A DNA stretch of 64,000 nucleotides from Pigmentiphaga litoralis (lineage in GTDB: Bacteria; Pseudomonadota; Gammaproteobacteria; Burkholderiales; Burkholderiaceae_B): NCBI RefSeq assembly GCF_013408655.1, contig NZ_JACCBP010000001.1, forward strand, positions 2,914,001 through 2,978,000. The letters are read 5' to 3'. Shown in pieces: positions 8,251-17,604 of this stretch. Position 1 is the stretch's first letter. Every line of letters starts with the position of its first letter. Under the pieces are notes generated by a model that saw only the letters and a program-made list of their open reading frames with translations, ran no database searches and was not told the DNA's origin. A program made the translations under genes and the position numbers.

Positions 8251-9240
8251 TCACGCAAAGACATCGTCGATCCACCCGTCCAAGCTGTAACGCTGAAGGA
8301 TGGAGGGATCACCAGCCCGAAAGTCCGTATTGAAGAAATCGGCAGGTACCACCGGTTCATTCCGGTCGATCACCAGAATGTTATTGCTGTCGTAGAAATC
8401 GTAGTCTCGCACCTGCGCGTTCGTGGTGATCAGTTTTTTGTGTGCCGCGAGTACTTCCAGCGTTCGCATGGTCAAGCCTCGCTGCACCTTGCGCTCCACG
8501 TCGGCGATCGCAAATGCCTGCTGAAACAGTGCAGCATTCTCACTACCAGAGAGTGGAACAAACTTGAAATCAGCGATGCCCGAGTGCTTCAACCTCGGGT
8601 CCAGGACCTTTCGCCCCCAGAACACAAGTTTGCTGGCCAGGAAAAGATAGTAATAAACCCGGGTTCCCGGTGGCAGTGCCTCCCGCAGCTTGCGCAAGAC
8701 AGGGAATCGGTCTGTATGGGCAGTGCCCACAAACAATACGTCTATCGCGGGCTTCGTCGATCCCGGGCTTGCAAGGTATGAATCAGCATAGAAAAGCGGC
8801 CTGAAGCGCACGCCCGGAGTCTGCTTCGCATCCACTGGATCGAAGGTCAGAACTTCGTCAAACAGAGAGAGCTTCGAGAACGCGCCCTTGGAGTTCTTGA
8901 AGCTATCCCAAAGATAGAATACCTTTTTCGCCGACGGGAAGCGCGCGAACATTTCCTTAGTCACTGCGATGCTCATGGATTCACCCTTGATAATCAGGAT
9001 GTAATCGAATGAGTCGGCCGCCATGGATGCAAAAATGCTCCTGAAATGGCGGTCGGCGAACGGCTTCATCATCCCCGGGCTGATCCGGGTTGCGATTTTG
9101 GCAAAAGTGCTCAGGGAGGGCCGGTCGCCGACAAACGTGACGTCAGCGCCCCTGCTCCTCAGCTTGGTTGAGATCTGTGTCTCATAGCCAAAGAATTGCG
9201 GCATCACCAGAAGAATTTTTTTGTTTTGCAGATCTACCAT
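8251..9240 (-). CDS. Putative glycosyltransferase, CgeB/GT-B-like
   Basis: 329 residues when started at ATG 9240 (MVDLQNKKILLVMPQFFGYE), which is where the Rossmann-like N-terminus begins; the longer open frame upstream lies over the neighbouring glycosyltransferase and has an improbable composition. Features are an N-terminal beta-alpha segment, YILIIKGESM, DVLFVGTAHTDRF in the middle, and a C-terminal TMRTLEVLAAHKKLITTNA segment typical of GT-B enzymes related to CgeB and capsule glycosyltransferases. Specificity unknown. Last gene of the minus-strand operon that runs from Wza to here, convergent with the GT2 to its left. Confidence 0.7.
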   Translation of the reverse strand: MVDLQNKKILLVMPQFFGYETQISTKLRSRGADVTFVGDRPSLSTFAKIATRISPGMMKPFADRHFRSIFASMAADSFDYILIIKGESMSIAVTKEMFARFPSAKKVFYLWDSFKNSKGAFSKLSLFDEVLTFDPVDAKQTPGVRFRPLFYADSYLASPGSTKPAIDVLFVGTAHTDRFPVLRKLREALPPGTRVYYYLFLASKLVFWGRKVLDPRLKHSGIADFKFVPLSGSENAALFQQAFAIADVERKVQRGLTMRTLEVLAAHKKLITTNAQVRDYDFYDSNNILVIDRNEPVVPADFFNTDFRAGDPSILQRYSLDGWIDDVFA

Positions 9241-9322
9241 GGTTCGAATCTGTGTGACCCTTGGTCGCAATGTTGGAAACAAGACAGCGGAAAGAAGCGA
9301 CGCATTCGACTTGAAGCGATTG

Positions 9323-10450
9323 TCAGCGTAATCGGTCCAGCAATGTCTCCGCCACCTTTTGCGGGTGGTACGCCGCTCGAACCTTTTCAGCCAGATTTGC
9401 GTTGTCTGCATCCTGGCCCGGGTTTGACAGCAAAGCCGACATCGCTGCCGCCCACTCATTTGCGCTCAGTGGGTCAGCCACGTAGTGGGCATTGCCGAAG
9501 GTTATCTCGCGCAACGATGGGATATCGCTGAGCAAGGTAGGTACACCAAGCCCCATGGCCTCTATGGCAGGCATACCGAAGCCTTCATAGATGGACGGCA
9601 ATGCAAACAGTGAAGCATTGCGATAATACTGGCCCAATTCGGCATCGGACACGAAACCCAACAGCTTTACACGATCTGCCGCCGATTCAGATAAAGACTG
9701 CCGCACAAATGCGATATTTTCCGGCGTTTGTTTACCCACCAGATAAAGATCGACGTCCGGATTCTGTTTGGACAATTGATCAAACGCCTGCAGCAATGTC
9801 CGGACATTCTTGTGCGGAAAATGATGGCATACGGTCAGCACATACGGGCGCGCGCTCGCAGTCGCGGCAACATTGCCACTTGCGGGCTGCTCGAACCTCT
9901 CGAAGTCAATCGCGTTGTAGATAACCGTGCATTTACGACCGCACCGATCGCCGAAATACTTGAAGATCTGCTGCCGCTCAAACTCCGATATCAGGAAAAC
10001 AACTTCCGCCCACTCGAACATCTTCGGAAGGTAAAAGTCGAGCCACTGACGCCGGCGCTCCGAGTGATATTGGGGTAGGGGCTTGTACTGAATGTCGTGC
10101 AGGAGGACTGCAGTGGGCCGCCGGCGGCGTATCGCTGGCGGCACGAAATAATTTGGATATAGCACCCAGTCATCGTTTGAACGCAGGAATTCAAAGAGGG
10201 TTTCTTCGATGAATCGCATGCTTTTCGGACCGGGAAGTGCTGGAGTCGCCCTCTTCAACACACCAGGCGTAGTGTCCAGCCAGGCGCGGAACTCCGGCGC
10301 CAGCCTGTCGATGTCCGAGTATGCAACCGTCAGATTGGCGTCGGTGTGCGCAATGCCTTTGGCAAGGTTGTAGAGGGCCGACTCAGTGCCTCCGATTCTT
10401 TGGTGATGAATGGTCTGGAGGGGAATCGTTAAGTTCAAAGGCAAAGTCAT
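9323..10450 (-). CDS. Family 4 glycosyltransferase (GT-B)
   Basis: 375 residues from ATG 10450 (MTLPLNLTIPLQTIHHQ). The GT1/GT4 signature is clear: RIGGTESALYNLAKGI near the N-terminus, VLTVCHHFPHKNVRTLLQAF at the start of the donor domain, and the E-x7-E motif in IYEGFGMPAIEAMGLGVP. It should transfer a hexose from a nucleotide sugar to the lipid-linked glycan. Starts at 10468, 10492, 10540 or TTG 10555 are also in frame and the real one could be any of these; 10450 and 10468 fit the family best. The gene lies just downstream of the acyltransferase. Confidence 0.85.
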   Translation of the reverse strand: MTLPLNLTIPLQTIHHQRIGGTESALYNLAKGIAHTDANLTVAYSDIDRLAPEFRAWLDTTPGVLKRATPALPGPKSMRFIEETLFEFLRSNDDWVLYPNYFVPPAIRRRRPTAVLLHDIQYKPLPQYHSERRRQWLDFYLPKMFEWAEVVFLISEFERQQIFKYFGDRCGRKCTVIYNAIDFERFEQPASGNVAATASARPYVLTVCHHFPHKNVRTLLQAFDQLSKQNPDVDLYLVGKQTPENIAFVRQSLSESAADRVKLLGFVSDAELGQYYRNASLFALPSIYEGFGMPAIEAMGLGVPTLLSDIPSLREITFGNAHYVADPLSANEWAAAMSALLSNPGQDADNANLAEKVRAAYHPQKVAETLLDRLR

Positions 10451-10570
10451 TGCTTCAGTGTGTTGCATACGATCAATTGCATGATCCTGCATGGTCGGGT
10501 GCGCCGGTGGCCTGCACGCCGTGTTGGCGACGAGCGTCATCGCCTTACCCGGCAAGCAGGCTCATCAAAG

Positions 10571-11572
10571 TCAGCCCTTGCGCCCGAGAAAAGGATTCTC
10601 GATATATCTGAAGGAGAGATAGGCCAGCACAAGAACAATGGCGCAGATCGCCAGCGTAGAAAGGTAAGGCGCGCTGGCGAAGAGACCCAGACTTACCGCG
10701 ACCTGGACCAGCGGGAAGTGATAGACATAGATTCCGTAAGACATATCGCCATGCTTTCCGAAATTGCCCAGATGCATCGCATGCAAAGCAAACCAGACGA
10801 TGGCGGCACCCAACCCCAAAGGCCCGACCACGATCTGCACATATTCGAATGGAAGGTTGTAGGCGACGATGCCAAGCAACGCTACCCACGCCGGGATGTC
10901 CCGTTTTGCCTTAAACCAGAAATAGAACAATGCGCCTGACAGGAAGAAACACAATTGACCCGGAAGCTGCTTTCCAAAACGGCTATAAATTTCATCGCCG
11001 TGCACTTCGAACAGGTAGAGAAAAGTCAGCCGATATGCGATGGAAAGAAAATAGCCCAGCGCCAGAACCTTGAACGCGCCAAACTTCCTGCACGCCAGCA
11101 TGATGAACGGCACCAGGGCGTAGAACATTATCTCGATCTTCAAGGTCCAAAGGGAGCCGTTCATGCCAATGTCGACATGGTCCTCAAAGACACCCGGCAA
11201 GCTCACCTGCTTGAAGTTAAGGAAGATCAGATTGTAGAAAAGGTACTTGTACGTCTCCGCCGCCGCAAAAAACTCCTGCAAGCTCAGTTTCGTGAATGCC
11301 ACGCCGATCACGAACGTGAACAGGATCGCCACGAGATACGCGGGATATACACGACGCAGTCGCTTCAATGCATAACTGAACATCGAGCTCGATCGCTCAC
11401 AGCTCATGCATATCAGGAACCCGCTGATGATGAAGAAGGCATTCACTGCAAACGCGCCCGAAATCAGGCTGAGCCCTCTCAGTTCTGGCGCTTCAGACAA
11501 CATGCCGATGTGAAACAGCATGACCATGAACGCAAGGGTAAAACGCAGAACGTCAAAATTATTGGTCTTCAT
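10571..11572 (-). CDS. Acyltransferase 3 family membrane protein (OafA-like)
   Basis: 333 residues with about ten membrane segments. The start NNFDVLRFTLAFMVMLFHIG carries the conserved R-[FL]-x-[AL]-[AF] plus histidine of the family, SGFLICMS is the second motif, and the end has RYIENPFLGRKG. Such proteins acetylate (or otherwise acylate) surface sugars in the periplasm after flipping. It sits between the polymerase and a glycosyltransferase, so it probably decorates the same polysaccharide; two soluble hexapeptide acyltransferases and a second acyltransferase 3 also occur in the window. Confidence 0.88.
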   Translation of the reverse strand: MKTNNFDVLRFTLAFMVMLFHIGMLSEAPELRGLSLISGAFAVNAFFIISGFLICMSCERSSSMFSYALKRLRRVYPAYLVAILFTFVIGVAFTKLSLQEFFAAAETYKYLFYNLIFLNFKQVSLPGVFEDHVDIGMNGSLWTLKIEIMFYALVPFIMLACRKFGAFKVLALGYFLSIAYRLTFLYLFEVHGDEIYSRFGKQLPGQLCFFLSGALFYFWFKAKRDIPAWVALLGIVAYNLPFEYVQIVVGPLGLGAAIVWFALHAMHLGNFGKHGDMSYGIYVYHFPLVQVAVSLGLFASAPYLSTLAICAIVLVLAYLSFRYIENPFLGRKG

Positions 11573-11685
11573 TTTCCGATCATTAGGCCTTGCGGCATCG
11601 TTTCTGTATTCGACGCTCAGGAGTCGCCTTGCCTAGCGCACGTTTTCGGCAATATGGCGCCTTAAGACAACGGCATTATCAGATA

Positions 11686-12999
11686 TCAGCGTTTCGTAGC
11701 AGCTAAATTCGAAAGATATTTTCCAGGCATAATAACAAACCGTTTTCGCTGGACCAAAAATATTGATATGAACACCGCCGGTATAAAATAAAGGCTCAGC
11801 GCGTAAAACGCTGAAATCGGAATGAGTGCATAACTAAGCACTACGGTGACCACTGCCAGCACGAAAGTATCGTTCGTGCCGTTTATCAGTGATTTTGCTA
11901 TGCGCATGAAGCACCCCAGCAGAAATCCCGATAGCGCAGGCACCATCACGACGCCTATCCAGCCGAAGCTCACATAGCCCCAAAGCGAGATTGGTAGCCG
12001 AAGGCCGCCTGAAACAATCTCTGTAACGTCAGCGCCGTCGTTAAGCTGGTTCAGCGTCCACACGGATGGATTCCATTCATAGGAGAATGGCACAAGACCT
12101 CCAATGAATGTTCTTCCATACGTCCACGGCGACCCATGTGAAATGAACGCCTCCAGCAGGTTCAATTGATCTACCATGTCCGGAGCCCCTGCGGCTACCA
12201 TATCAGCGAAGCTCTGGCCACCTTCACTGGTCGAGAAAAGCTGGAGGCCAGTCAGCACCGAAAGCATGTAATTAAATATACTGCCTGCCAGATTAAGACC
12301 AATCACGAATACAAAATAGATTAAAAACCAACGAAGTTTACGAGCCGCCAAGACCCCGCCGGCCAAGATCAACCAGTTCGCGGCCGCGCCTTTTGCAAGC
12401 GACACCATAATCAGTAAGCCCAGCAATACGCTGGCAAAAAGGAACCATCGCTTCTTAGTTACGAATGAGTAAACTGCGGCGATTGGCATCACAAAGATCG
12501 CGATCATTAAGCCTGATCGAAAGAACCAAGCGGCACGCAGATAGCTATCTCGGTACTCACCTTTGAACTGCTTGGCCGATAGCGGGTCAGCCGCGAACAT
12601 AGGTACAAAACCCATAATCACGTACCCTAGGACCAATAAACCAATAGCTAGAACCAGTAGTATCTTCAGCTGCTTTGCAGCATTACGTTCAAAGTTTCGG
12701 GTTTGCAGAATCGCGATTTTTCGCTTAATCCAGCCTTTGCGAACTGAATAGAATCTAGACGCTTGAAGTCCAAGGAGGTATGCGATCGCACCAACAAACG
12801 AGGTCCAGACGTAAATGTCCAGCGATTCTTGAGAAAACCCAGCGTAATAATTTGTGAACAGTCCGGGAATTAAGTAGCCAATTACAATAAATCCCGCGGA
12901 GACATGCGTGACAATATTCGTCCGGCTGAACCAAATTGTGTAGGCTCCCACAATCTGTATGGAAAGGCCAATAACAAGGATAATGCTATAGAAGAGCAT
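11686..12999 (-). CDS. Wzy-like O-antigen/oligosaccharide repeat-unit polymerase
   Basis: About 437 residues if started at ATG 12999 (MLFYSIILVIGLSIQ); an in-frame TTG at 13044 would add 15 residues. It has 10-12 hydrophobic segments and a large periplasmic loop (roughly residues 245-320) containing HGSPWTYGRTFIGGLVPF, in keeping with OatWY/Wzy-type polymerases that join lipid-linked repeat units. The base composition is visibly more A+T-rich than the flanking genes, which is usual for wzy genes and suggests acquisition by transfer. Assignment is by topology and context. Confidence 0.75.
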   Translation of the reverse strand: MLFYSIILVIGLSIQIVGAYTIWFSRTNIVTHVSAGFIVIGYLIPGLFTNYYAGFSQESLDIYVWTSFVGAIAYLLGLQASRFYSVRKGWIKRKIAILQTRNFERNAAKQLKILLVLAIGLLVLGYVIMGFVPMFAADPLSAKQFKGEYRDSYLRAAWFFRSGLMIAIFVMPIAAVYSFVTKKRWFLFASVLLGLLIMVSLAKGAAANWLILAGGVLAARKLRWFLIYFVFVIGLNLAGSIFNYMLSVLTGLQLFSTSEGGQSFADMVAAGAPDMVDQLNLLEAFISHGSPWTYGRTFIGGLVPFSYEWNPSVWTLNQLNDGADVTEIVSGGLRLPISLWGYVSFGWIGVVMVPALSGFLLGCFMRIAKSLINGTNDTFVLAVVTVVLSYALIPISAFYALSLYFIPAVFISIFLVQRKRFVIMPGKYLSNLAATKR

Positions 13000-13302
13000 G
13001 ACGTGCCTGAGGACGTTACTGCGCACCGCTAGGTGAACTACCAAAACTCACTATGCGAGATTGGTTCACAGGGATCAAATAGAATCGACAAACGGGAGTT
13101 AACGTTTAATCCAGCCCATAGGAACCTTCCAATACTTTCAAAGGGTATTACATCAGCGAAGGTATTGATCGCCAGCTTCCACTTTCGGGCAAACGGGCTA
13201 TTCAGCTTGACAGGCCAGCAAACGTTTCAGATTGAACATTCTCGGAAAGCACGGCTCAACTGCACTGACACTGATATGAAGCAGGCATCACTCAACCGCT
13301 TG
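13000..13302. other. A+T-rich intergenic region between wzy-like and wzz-like genes
   Basis: About 300 bases with no convincing reading frame on either strand and a lower G+C content than the flanking housekeeping genes. The polymerase promoter may lie here, but I could not identify a good -35/-10 pair. The base composition matches the adjoining polymerase gene, so the segment was probably acquired with it. Confidence 0.5.
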
Positions 13303-14496
13303 TTAACGACCAAGTGCGCGTCTGAATGTGGTACGCAATTTTCCCAGCTTTTCCGCTGCGACTGGATCACGTCCACCGGCCCACAAAATCTGTCTAACAA
13401 AAACAAATATCAGCAGTAGAAAACCGGCGATAAATGTTGCAGCTACGGCAATAGTGGCGCGCTTAGGCTTTGACTTCAATTCAGGTGGATTTGCGACGTC
13501 GACCACCTGGATGGACGCGCCCTCGCGGCTTTCGTCGATCTTCGCTGTTTCGAACTGGCGGGCGAACAAGTCGAACAAGGTCTCCTGGTACTTGAACTCA
13601 CGGTACTTGGCGATGTAATCATTGCCCCCGACATTCCCTGCGGGCTGCTCACGCTCGGCCTTGGATAGCTGATTCCGAAGCGCCGACAACTCGGCTTGCG
13701 CCTGACGAAATTCCGGGGCCGTCTCGGTCAGATAGCTGCGCATTGCCGCGAGCCTGACCTCTTGCGCAGTCACCTGCGCGCGCAGGCGGGCCGGGCCTTC
13801 CAGCGCGGTGGACGGGTTCGCGTTCAATGCCGATGGGCTCACGCCGCTGGCGGCAAGGGCCTGTTCGGCGCGGATCAGGTTTTCTTTGGTGGACGCGAGC
13901 TGCTTCTCGAAGAACACGCGTCGCTGCTGGGCTTCCGTAATGGCAAGCCTGTTCAACAGCTCACCCAGCTCGGCCACGTACGTGTTAGCCACATTCGCTG
14001 CAAACTTCGGATCATGATCATCGAATTCGACGGTGATCAGGCCATCCTTGCCTGCATTGATGCGCGTGTTGCCATCAAGCGTCTTGCGGGTGGACTGCCG
14101 GTATTCCTGCTCATAGCGTTCCATCAATGCAAACTTGTCGATCAGGGCATCCTGCACCGTGTTGGTTCGCAGAAAGGCAACGTATTGGTCGGACGGATTC
14201 TTGATGCCCGCCGCAGCGCCTGCGAGGCCCCCCAGGCCGCCCAATGACTGCAGCATTCCAAGCGCCGCGCTCTGTTGCTGTTGCGGAGGAAGGAACTTTG
14301 CAGTCGCAGTGAACGTGGGAGTGATCGCGAAGCTGATGGCCAACGCGATTACGCCGACCAAAAGGGGTCCCAGGATCAGCAGACGCAGGTTTTCCGCGAT
14401 GACCTGCATGACGTCTATCAGGCTCAACTCGTCGTCGTTGGCAAGATAATCGCCAGGAACGCTGCCTGCGGGCTTGTTGATGGTGCTTTCGGTCAT
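13303..14496 (-). CDS. Wzz/GNVR-type polysaccharide chain-length determinant
   Basis: 397 residues. The N-terminal Wzz domain (ELSLIDVMQVIAENLRLL) is followed by a membrane segment at about 37-57, a long periplasmic part with coiled-coil character between about 165 and 290, a GNVR-like region (YREFKYQETLFDLFARQFE), and a second membrane segment near 345-365. The C-terminus is short and basic and lacks any Walker/BY-kinase domain. It regulates chain length or bridges to the outer-membrane exporter. It starts 4 bases after the wza-like stop, so the two are one transcription unit. Confidence 0.9.
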   Translation of the reverse strand: MTESTINKPAGSVPGDYLANDDELSLIDVMQVIAENLRLLILGPLLVGVIALAISFAITPTFTATAKFLPPQQQQSAALGMLQSLGGLGGLAGAAAGIKNPSDQYVAFLRTNTVQDALIDKFALMERYEQEYRQSTRKTLDGNTRINAGKDGLITVEFDDHDPKFAANVANTYVAELGELLNRLAITEAQQRRVFFEKQLASTKENLIRAEQALAASGVSPSALNANPSTALEGPARLRAQVTAQEVRLAAMRSYLTETAPEFRQAQAELSALRNQLSKAEREQPAGNVGGNDYIAKYREFKYQETLFDLFARQFETAKIDESREGASIQVVDVANPPELKSKPKRATIAVAATFIAGFLLLIFVFVRQILWAGGRDPVAAEKLGKLRTTFRRALGR

Positions 14497-14500
14497 TACT

Positions 14501-16990
14501 TTACAAGTCCCTGATCACGCTAAGCGCCGCGACGCCAAGTCCGAGCTGCGAGAAGATCTGCGTCCAGTCTTTGAGCTGTCTTGCGACAAAGTTGCCTGTG
14601 GTCTCGCGATCCAGCTTTTCAGGAACGACGATGGTGTCGCCGGGCATCAGTGCCACCGACTCGACGCCACTGCTGAAGAATCCAGTGCTGGAGGCAAGGA
14701 TGCTGCCGTCAGCACGGACCACGAACATCTGCTTCAGATCCGCTTCGGGCCGCACGCCCGCGGACTTGATGACCTCACCCACGGTACGGCCGTTCTTGTA
14801 GATGAAGACGTTTTCGTTGTTGATGGCTCCCACGGCCGAGACAAAGCTCGGCACGGTTGGCACCATGACGCGGTCCCCGTCTTCCAGCGGCAGGTCAGGT
14901 AACGAAGCAATGCTCATCGACGGATTGCCCGCGCTCATTTCCAATGCGATACGGCCATTGCTGCGCAGCTTGCGAAGCGCTTCAAGCTGCGAGCGCGCCA
15001 GCGCCTGCTGCTGCTGAGCCACGGCCGCCTGCGCGGCGGCATCAGCTGTATTCCGGTTCGCCATGATGTACAGGATCTGGCTTTGCTGTTGCGATTCCAG
15101 ACGGCGGATCAACAAGTCCAGGTTTTGCTGCTGCTTCTGGCGAACCGATTCCCGATCGATTTCGATTCCATACACATATGCCTGGGGCGTCGTTCCGCCG
15201 ACACGCTGGATCAGCTGACCCATGGTTTCGCCGGGCAGCACCTCGTAGATGCCTGGCGCGCTGACCTCACCTTCCACGCGAACCAGCCGGGTGCGTTTCT
15301 CGGCGGGAAGCCTGAGATCGTTCTGGCTGAGAATCGTGACCACGTCACCCGGCTGCAGCACCAGGTTCTGGCTTTCGTCGCCCTGGAGCACAGCACGGCC
15401 CAGATTGAACGGAATCAACTGCGTGCGCAGCTTGTCACGGTCAAGCCGTTCGACCACGGCGTAGTCCCAATTGATTTCATCGACCATGCTCCGCACCCGG
15501 CGGTCCACCTGATTACCGGCCTTGGTGGCGTCGGAGCCAAGCGCTTCAGCGTTCTGAACCAGCAGATTCTTGCGAACGTAATAGTCGGCGGTGATGAGGG
15601 CGTCGCGTTCGGGAATCAGATCTCGAACCTTCATACCCTTGAACCAGCGATAACGCAGCGGCGCTGCCACGTTGCCCTGCAGCGTGACGGCATTTGCGAA
15701 TGCCGGGCTGATACCCAGCAACGTCACGATGTCGCCATCGCGAAGCGGCGTCGCCAGGCCAGCGTTATCCAACGCAAGATCCTGCACTTGCCTTGGCGGA
15801 TTCTGTTGGGGCGCGACCCGCTCGATCAACGCTTTGTGGGAAGTTGCCAAAGTAGGAACGCCGCCCCCCAGCGCAAGTATGTCACCCAGCGAGTTGCCAA
15901 CACTTTGCCCAGGCTTCAGCTCATAGATGGCCGCGTTATCCAACGCGCCTGCAATGGCTACCCGTGGCCCGACGGGTGGAATGACGATGACGTCGCCCGA
16001 GGCGAGCGGTACATCGCGCCCTTTCTCACCCCGACCGATGAAGTCATACAGGTCGAAAGTGGTGACCACCTTGCCGCCGCGCTTCAACTCGATGTTGCGC
16101 ATGCTGCCATTGGCGTTCGGCCCGCCACTTGCGAATAGCGCGTTGACAAGCGTGCCGAGACTCGACAGGTTATACGTGCCAGGCTGCTGAGCCTGCCCAA
16201 CGACATACACCTGGATGGAGCGCAATTTGCCGAGGCTCGCATTCAGGTTGAAGTTCGTAAAGGTCTTGCCAATGCTTTGCCGGAGGACTGCTTCCACGTC
16301 TGCGACGCGCGTTCCAGCCAGGTTCACAACGCCCACGCGCGGGATGCTTGCCTGCCCGTTGCGGTCGATCGTGACGCTGCCCTTGTAATCGACGCCGCCC
16401 CAGACCTGGACCTGCAGCTCATCGCCCGGACCAAGAACGTAATCGTCGCGCGCGGGCGCGCCGCCGTCTGGCGAGTAAGTCACCTGAGGCAGGTCAAACA
16501 GATCCTGTCCATAAACGGGCAGGAGGCGGCCGGTCGACTGCTGTACAAACTGCTGAAACTGGCTGATCTGCCGCTGGCGGGCCGGTGCATTCCCGTCTTT
16601 TTTCCCGCGCCGGGATGCGTCCGGGCCTTGCTCGCCGTTCATGTCGAGATCTTGCGGCCCACGCGAATCACGCAACGTGTTGGGGCCGGAGTCCAGCGAG
16701 TTGTTTCCCGCGCCCATGGGGGAAGTGCCAACTCCCATTCCGGGGACGTTATTGGCCCCGGTGGACGTTCCCGTACCGATCCCGCTGTTCGTCGCGCTTG
16801 TTGCCCGGGCTCCGTTCATCCCTGAACCGGTGACCGAACTGGGAGAAACGTAGGTGCCCCCGCCGGAAGTCGGCGCAGTGCTGCCCAAGCCATTCAACGA
16901 AAACTGCGCGAAGGCAGACGTACTGACCAGTGCAGCAAGTACGGCTGCAACTGTGCCGCGAAGCGGGCGGTGAAGGTAGGTGTAGGTCAT
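14501..16990 (-). CDS. Wza-like outer-membrane polysaccharide export protein, multi-SLBB
   Basis: 829 residues from ATG 16990, chosen because MTYTYLHRPLRG plus a hydrophobic run ending in SAFA|Q makes a normal signal peptide; ATG 17014 and 17032 are in-frame alternatives. No lipobox cysteine is seen. A low-complexity Gly/Ser/Thr region (about 30-130) is followed by the Poly_export domain (DDYVLGPGDELQVQVWGG) and several SLBB domains (IQVYVVGQAQQPGTY, VRVEGEVSAPGIYEVLPGETM and others). At more than twice the length of E. coli Wza it belongs to the long exporter group. Together with the Wzz-like protein it forms the export channel; no Wzc kinase or Wzb phosphatase gene is nearby. Confidence 0.9.
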   Translation of the reverse strand: MTYTYLHRPLRGTVAAVLAALVSTSAFAQFSLNGLGSTAPTSGGGTYVSPSSVTGSGMNGARATSATNSGIGTGTSTGANNVPGMGVGTSPMGAGNNSLDSGPNTLRDSRGPQDLDMNGEQGPDASRRGKKDGNAPARQRQISQFQQFVQQSTGRLLPVYGQDLFDLPQVTYSPDGGAPARDDYVLGPGDELQVQVWGGVDYKGSVTIDRNGQASIPRVGVVNLAGTRVADVEAVLRQSIGKTFTNFNLNASLGKLRSIQVYVVGQAQQPGTYNLSSLGTLVNALFASGGPNANGSMRNIELKRGGKVVTTFDLYDFIGRGEKGRDVPLASGDVIVIPPVGPRVAIAGALDNAAIYELKPGQSVGNSLGDILALGGGVPTLATSHKALIERVAPQQNPPRQVQDLALDNAGLATPLRDGDIVTLLGISPAFANAVTLQGNVAAPLRYRWFKGMKVRDLIPERDALITADYYVRKNLLVQNAEALGSDATKAGNQVDRRVRSMVDEINWDYAVVERLDRDKLRTQLIPFNLGRAVLQGDESQNLVLQPGDVVTILSQNDLRLPAEKRTRLVRVEGEVSAPGIYEVLPGETMGQLIQRVGGTTPQAYVYGIEIDRESVRQKQQQNLDLLIRRLESQQQSQILYIMANRNTADAAAQAAVAQQQQALARSQLEALRKLRSNGRIALEMSAGNPSMSIASLPDLPLEDGDRVMVPTVPSFVSAVGAINNENVFIYKNGRTVGEVIKSAGVRPEADLKQMFVVRADGSILASSTGFFSSGVESVALMPGDTIVVPEKLDRETTGNFVARQLKDWTQIFSQLGLGVAALSVIRDL

Positions 16991-17604
16991 TATCTGCAGA
17001 AGAATGCGTCCCATCACCGTAGGATTGGACACAACGGTGACGGGAGAATTGTGGATTCGGACGAACGACGCAATTTGATCGGGTTGTTGCTCTGACAGCG
17101 ATGCTCACCAACCGACACGCCCGGATGACTAACCCTCGTCCTGTCGGAGCAAGGCGTAAGGAGCAGTGCCGGGAACACGTGAAGGCTGTAATCTGACCGA
17201 GCATCAGACACTCGCAAAAGCGGCTGTCTTCGCGCGATGGGGAGTTTATCAGAGGGCTGGCGGAATTCATTATCACAATCCGCTAGTGCCGGTGAAGCCG
17301 TCCTTTGCGGGGATTGCTGCACCATCCGAGCACGCCTCAAGCTTGACAACGCAGCTACGCCTGATTCCGACTCATTTTCCTTGTACCAGTCGGTTCGCCG
17401 CGTTCCGCACGCGGACAAGTTTTTCGCGTAATTCCGGTCAATCAATTGTCTTCCGCCCGTTTGTTGTAGATTCCCGGCTTTTAATTTGTGTCCTATTGTT
17501 TAAGCTGCACGTGAAACCCCACAGCCTCTTACAAATTCACTGAGTAGCGGCCACAAGCCAAGCCGTTCATCGCAAAATCACGCATCCCCAAAAAGAGCGC
17601 TTTC
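16991..17604. promoter_or_regulatory. Divergent control region between wza-like gene and galU
   Basis: About 610 bases without a believable gene; the longest frame (17166-17543) has no family features and an odd composition. The region must contain the promoter of the minus-strand export operon and that of galU. A weak candidate for the minus strand is TTCACC, 16-base spacer, GATAAT in the area 17270-17300. No JUMPstart/ops-type element (GGCGGTAGC core) was found. The galU-proximal 150 bases are relatively A+T-rich. Confidence 0.4.

Noticed and set aside
15083..16138. Long open frame of 351 codons antisense to the wza-like gene
   Set aside because: It lies wholly within a strongly supported coding gene on the other strand, has no family features and an amino-acid composition expected from the complement of G+C-rich codons.
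17166..17543. 125-codon frame in the wza-galU intergenic region
   Set aside because: No recognisable domain, no Shine-Dalgarno, atypical composition; the region is better explained as a divergent control region.
16991..17604. JUMPstart/ops element in front of the export operon
   Set aside because: I looked for the GGCGGTAGC core on both strands; only a weak partial match near 17541 (AGTAGCGGCC) exists, in a position that does not precede the operon correctly.
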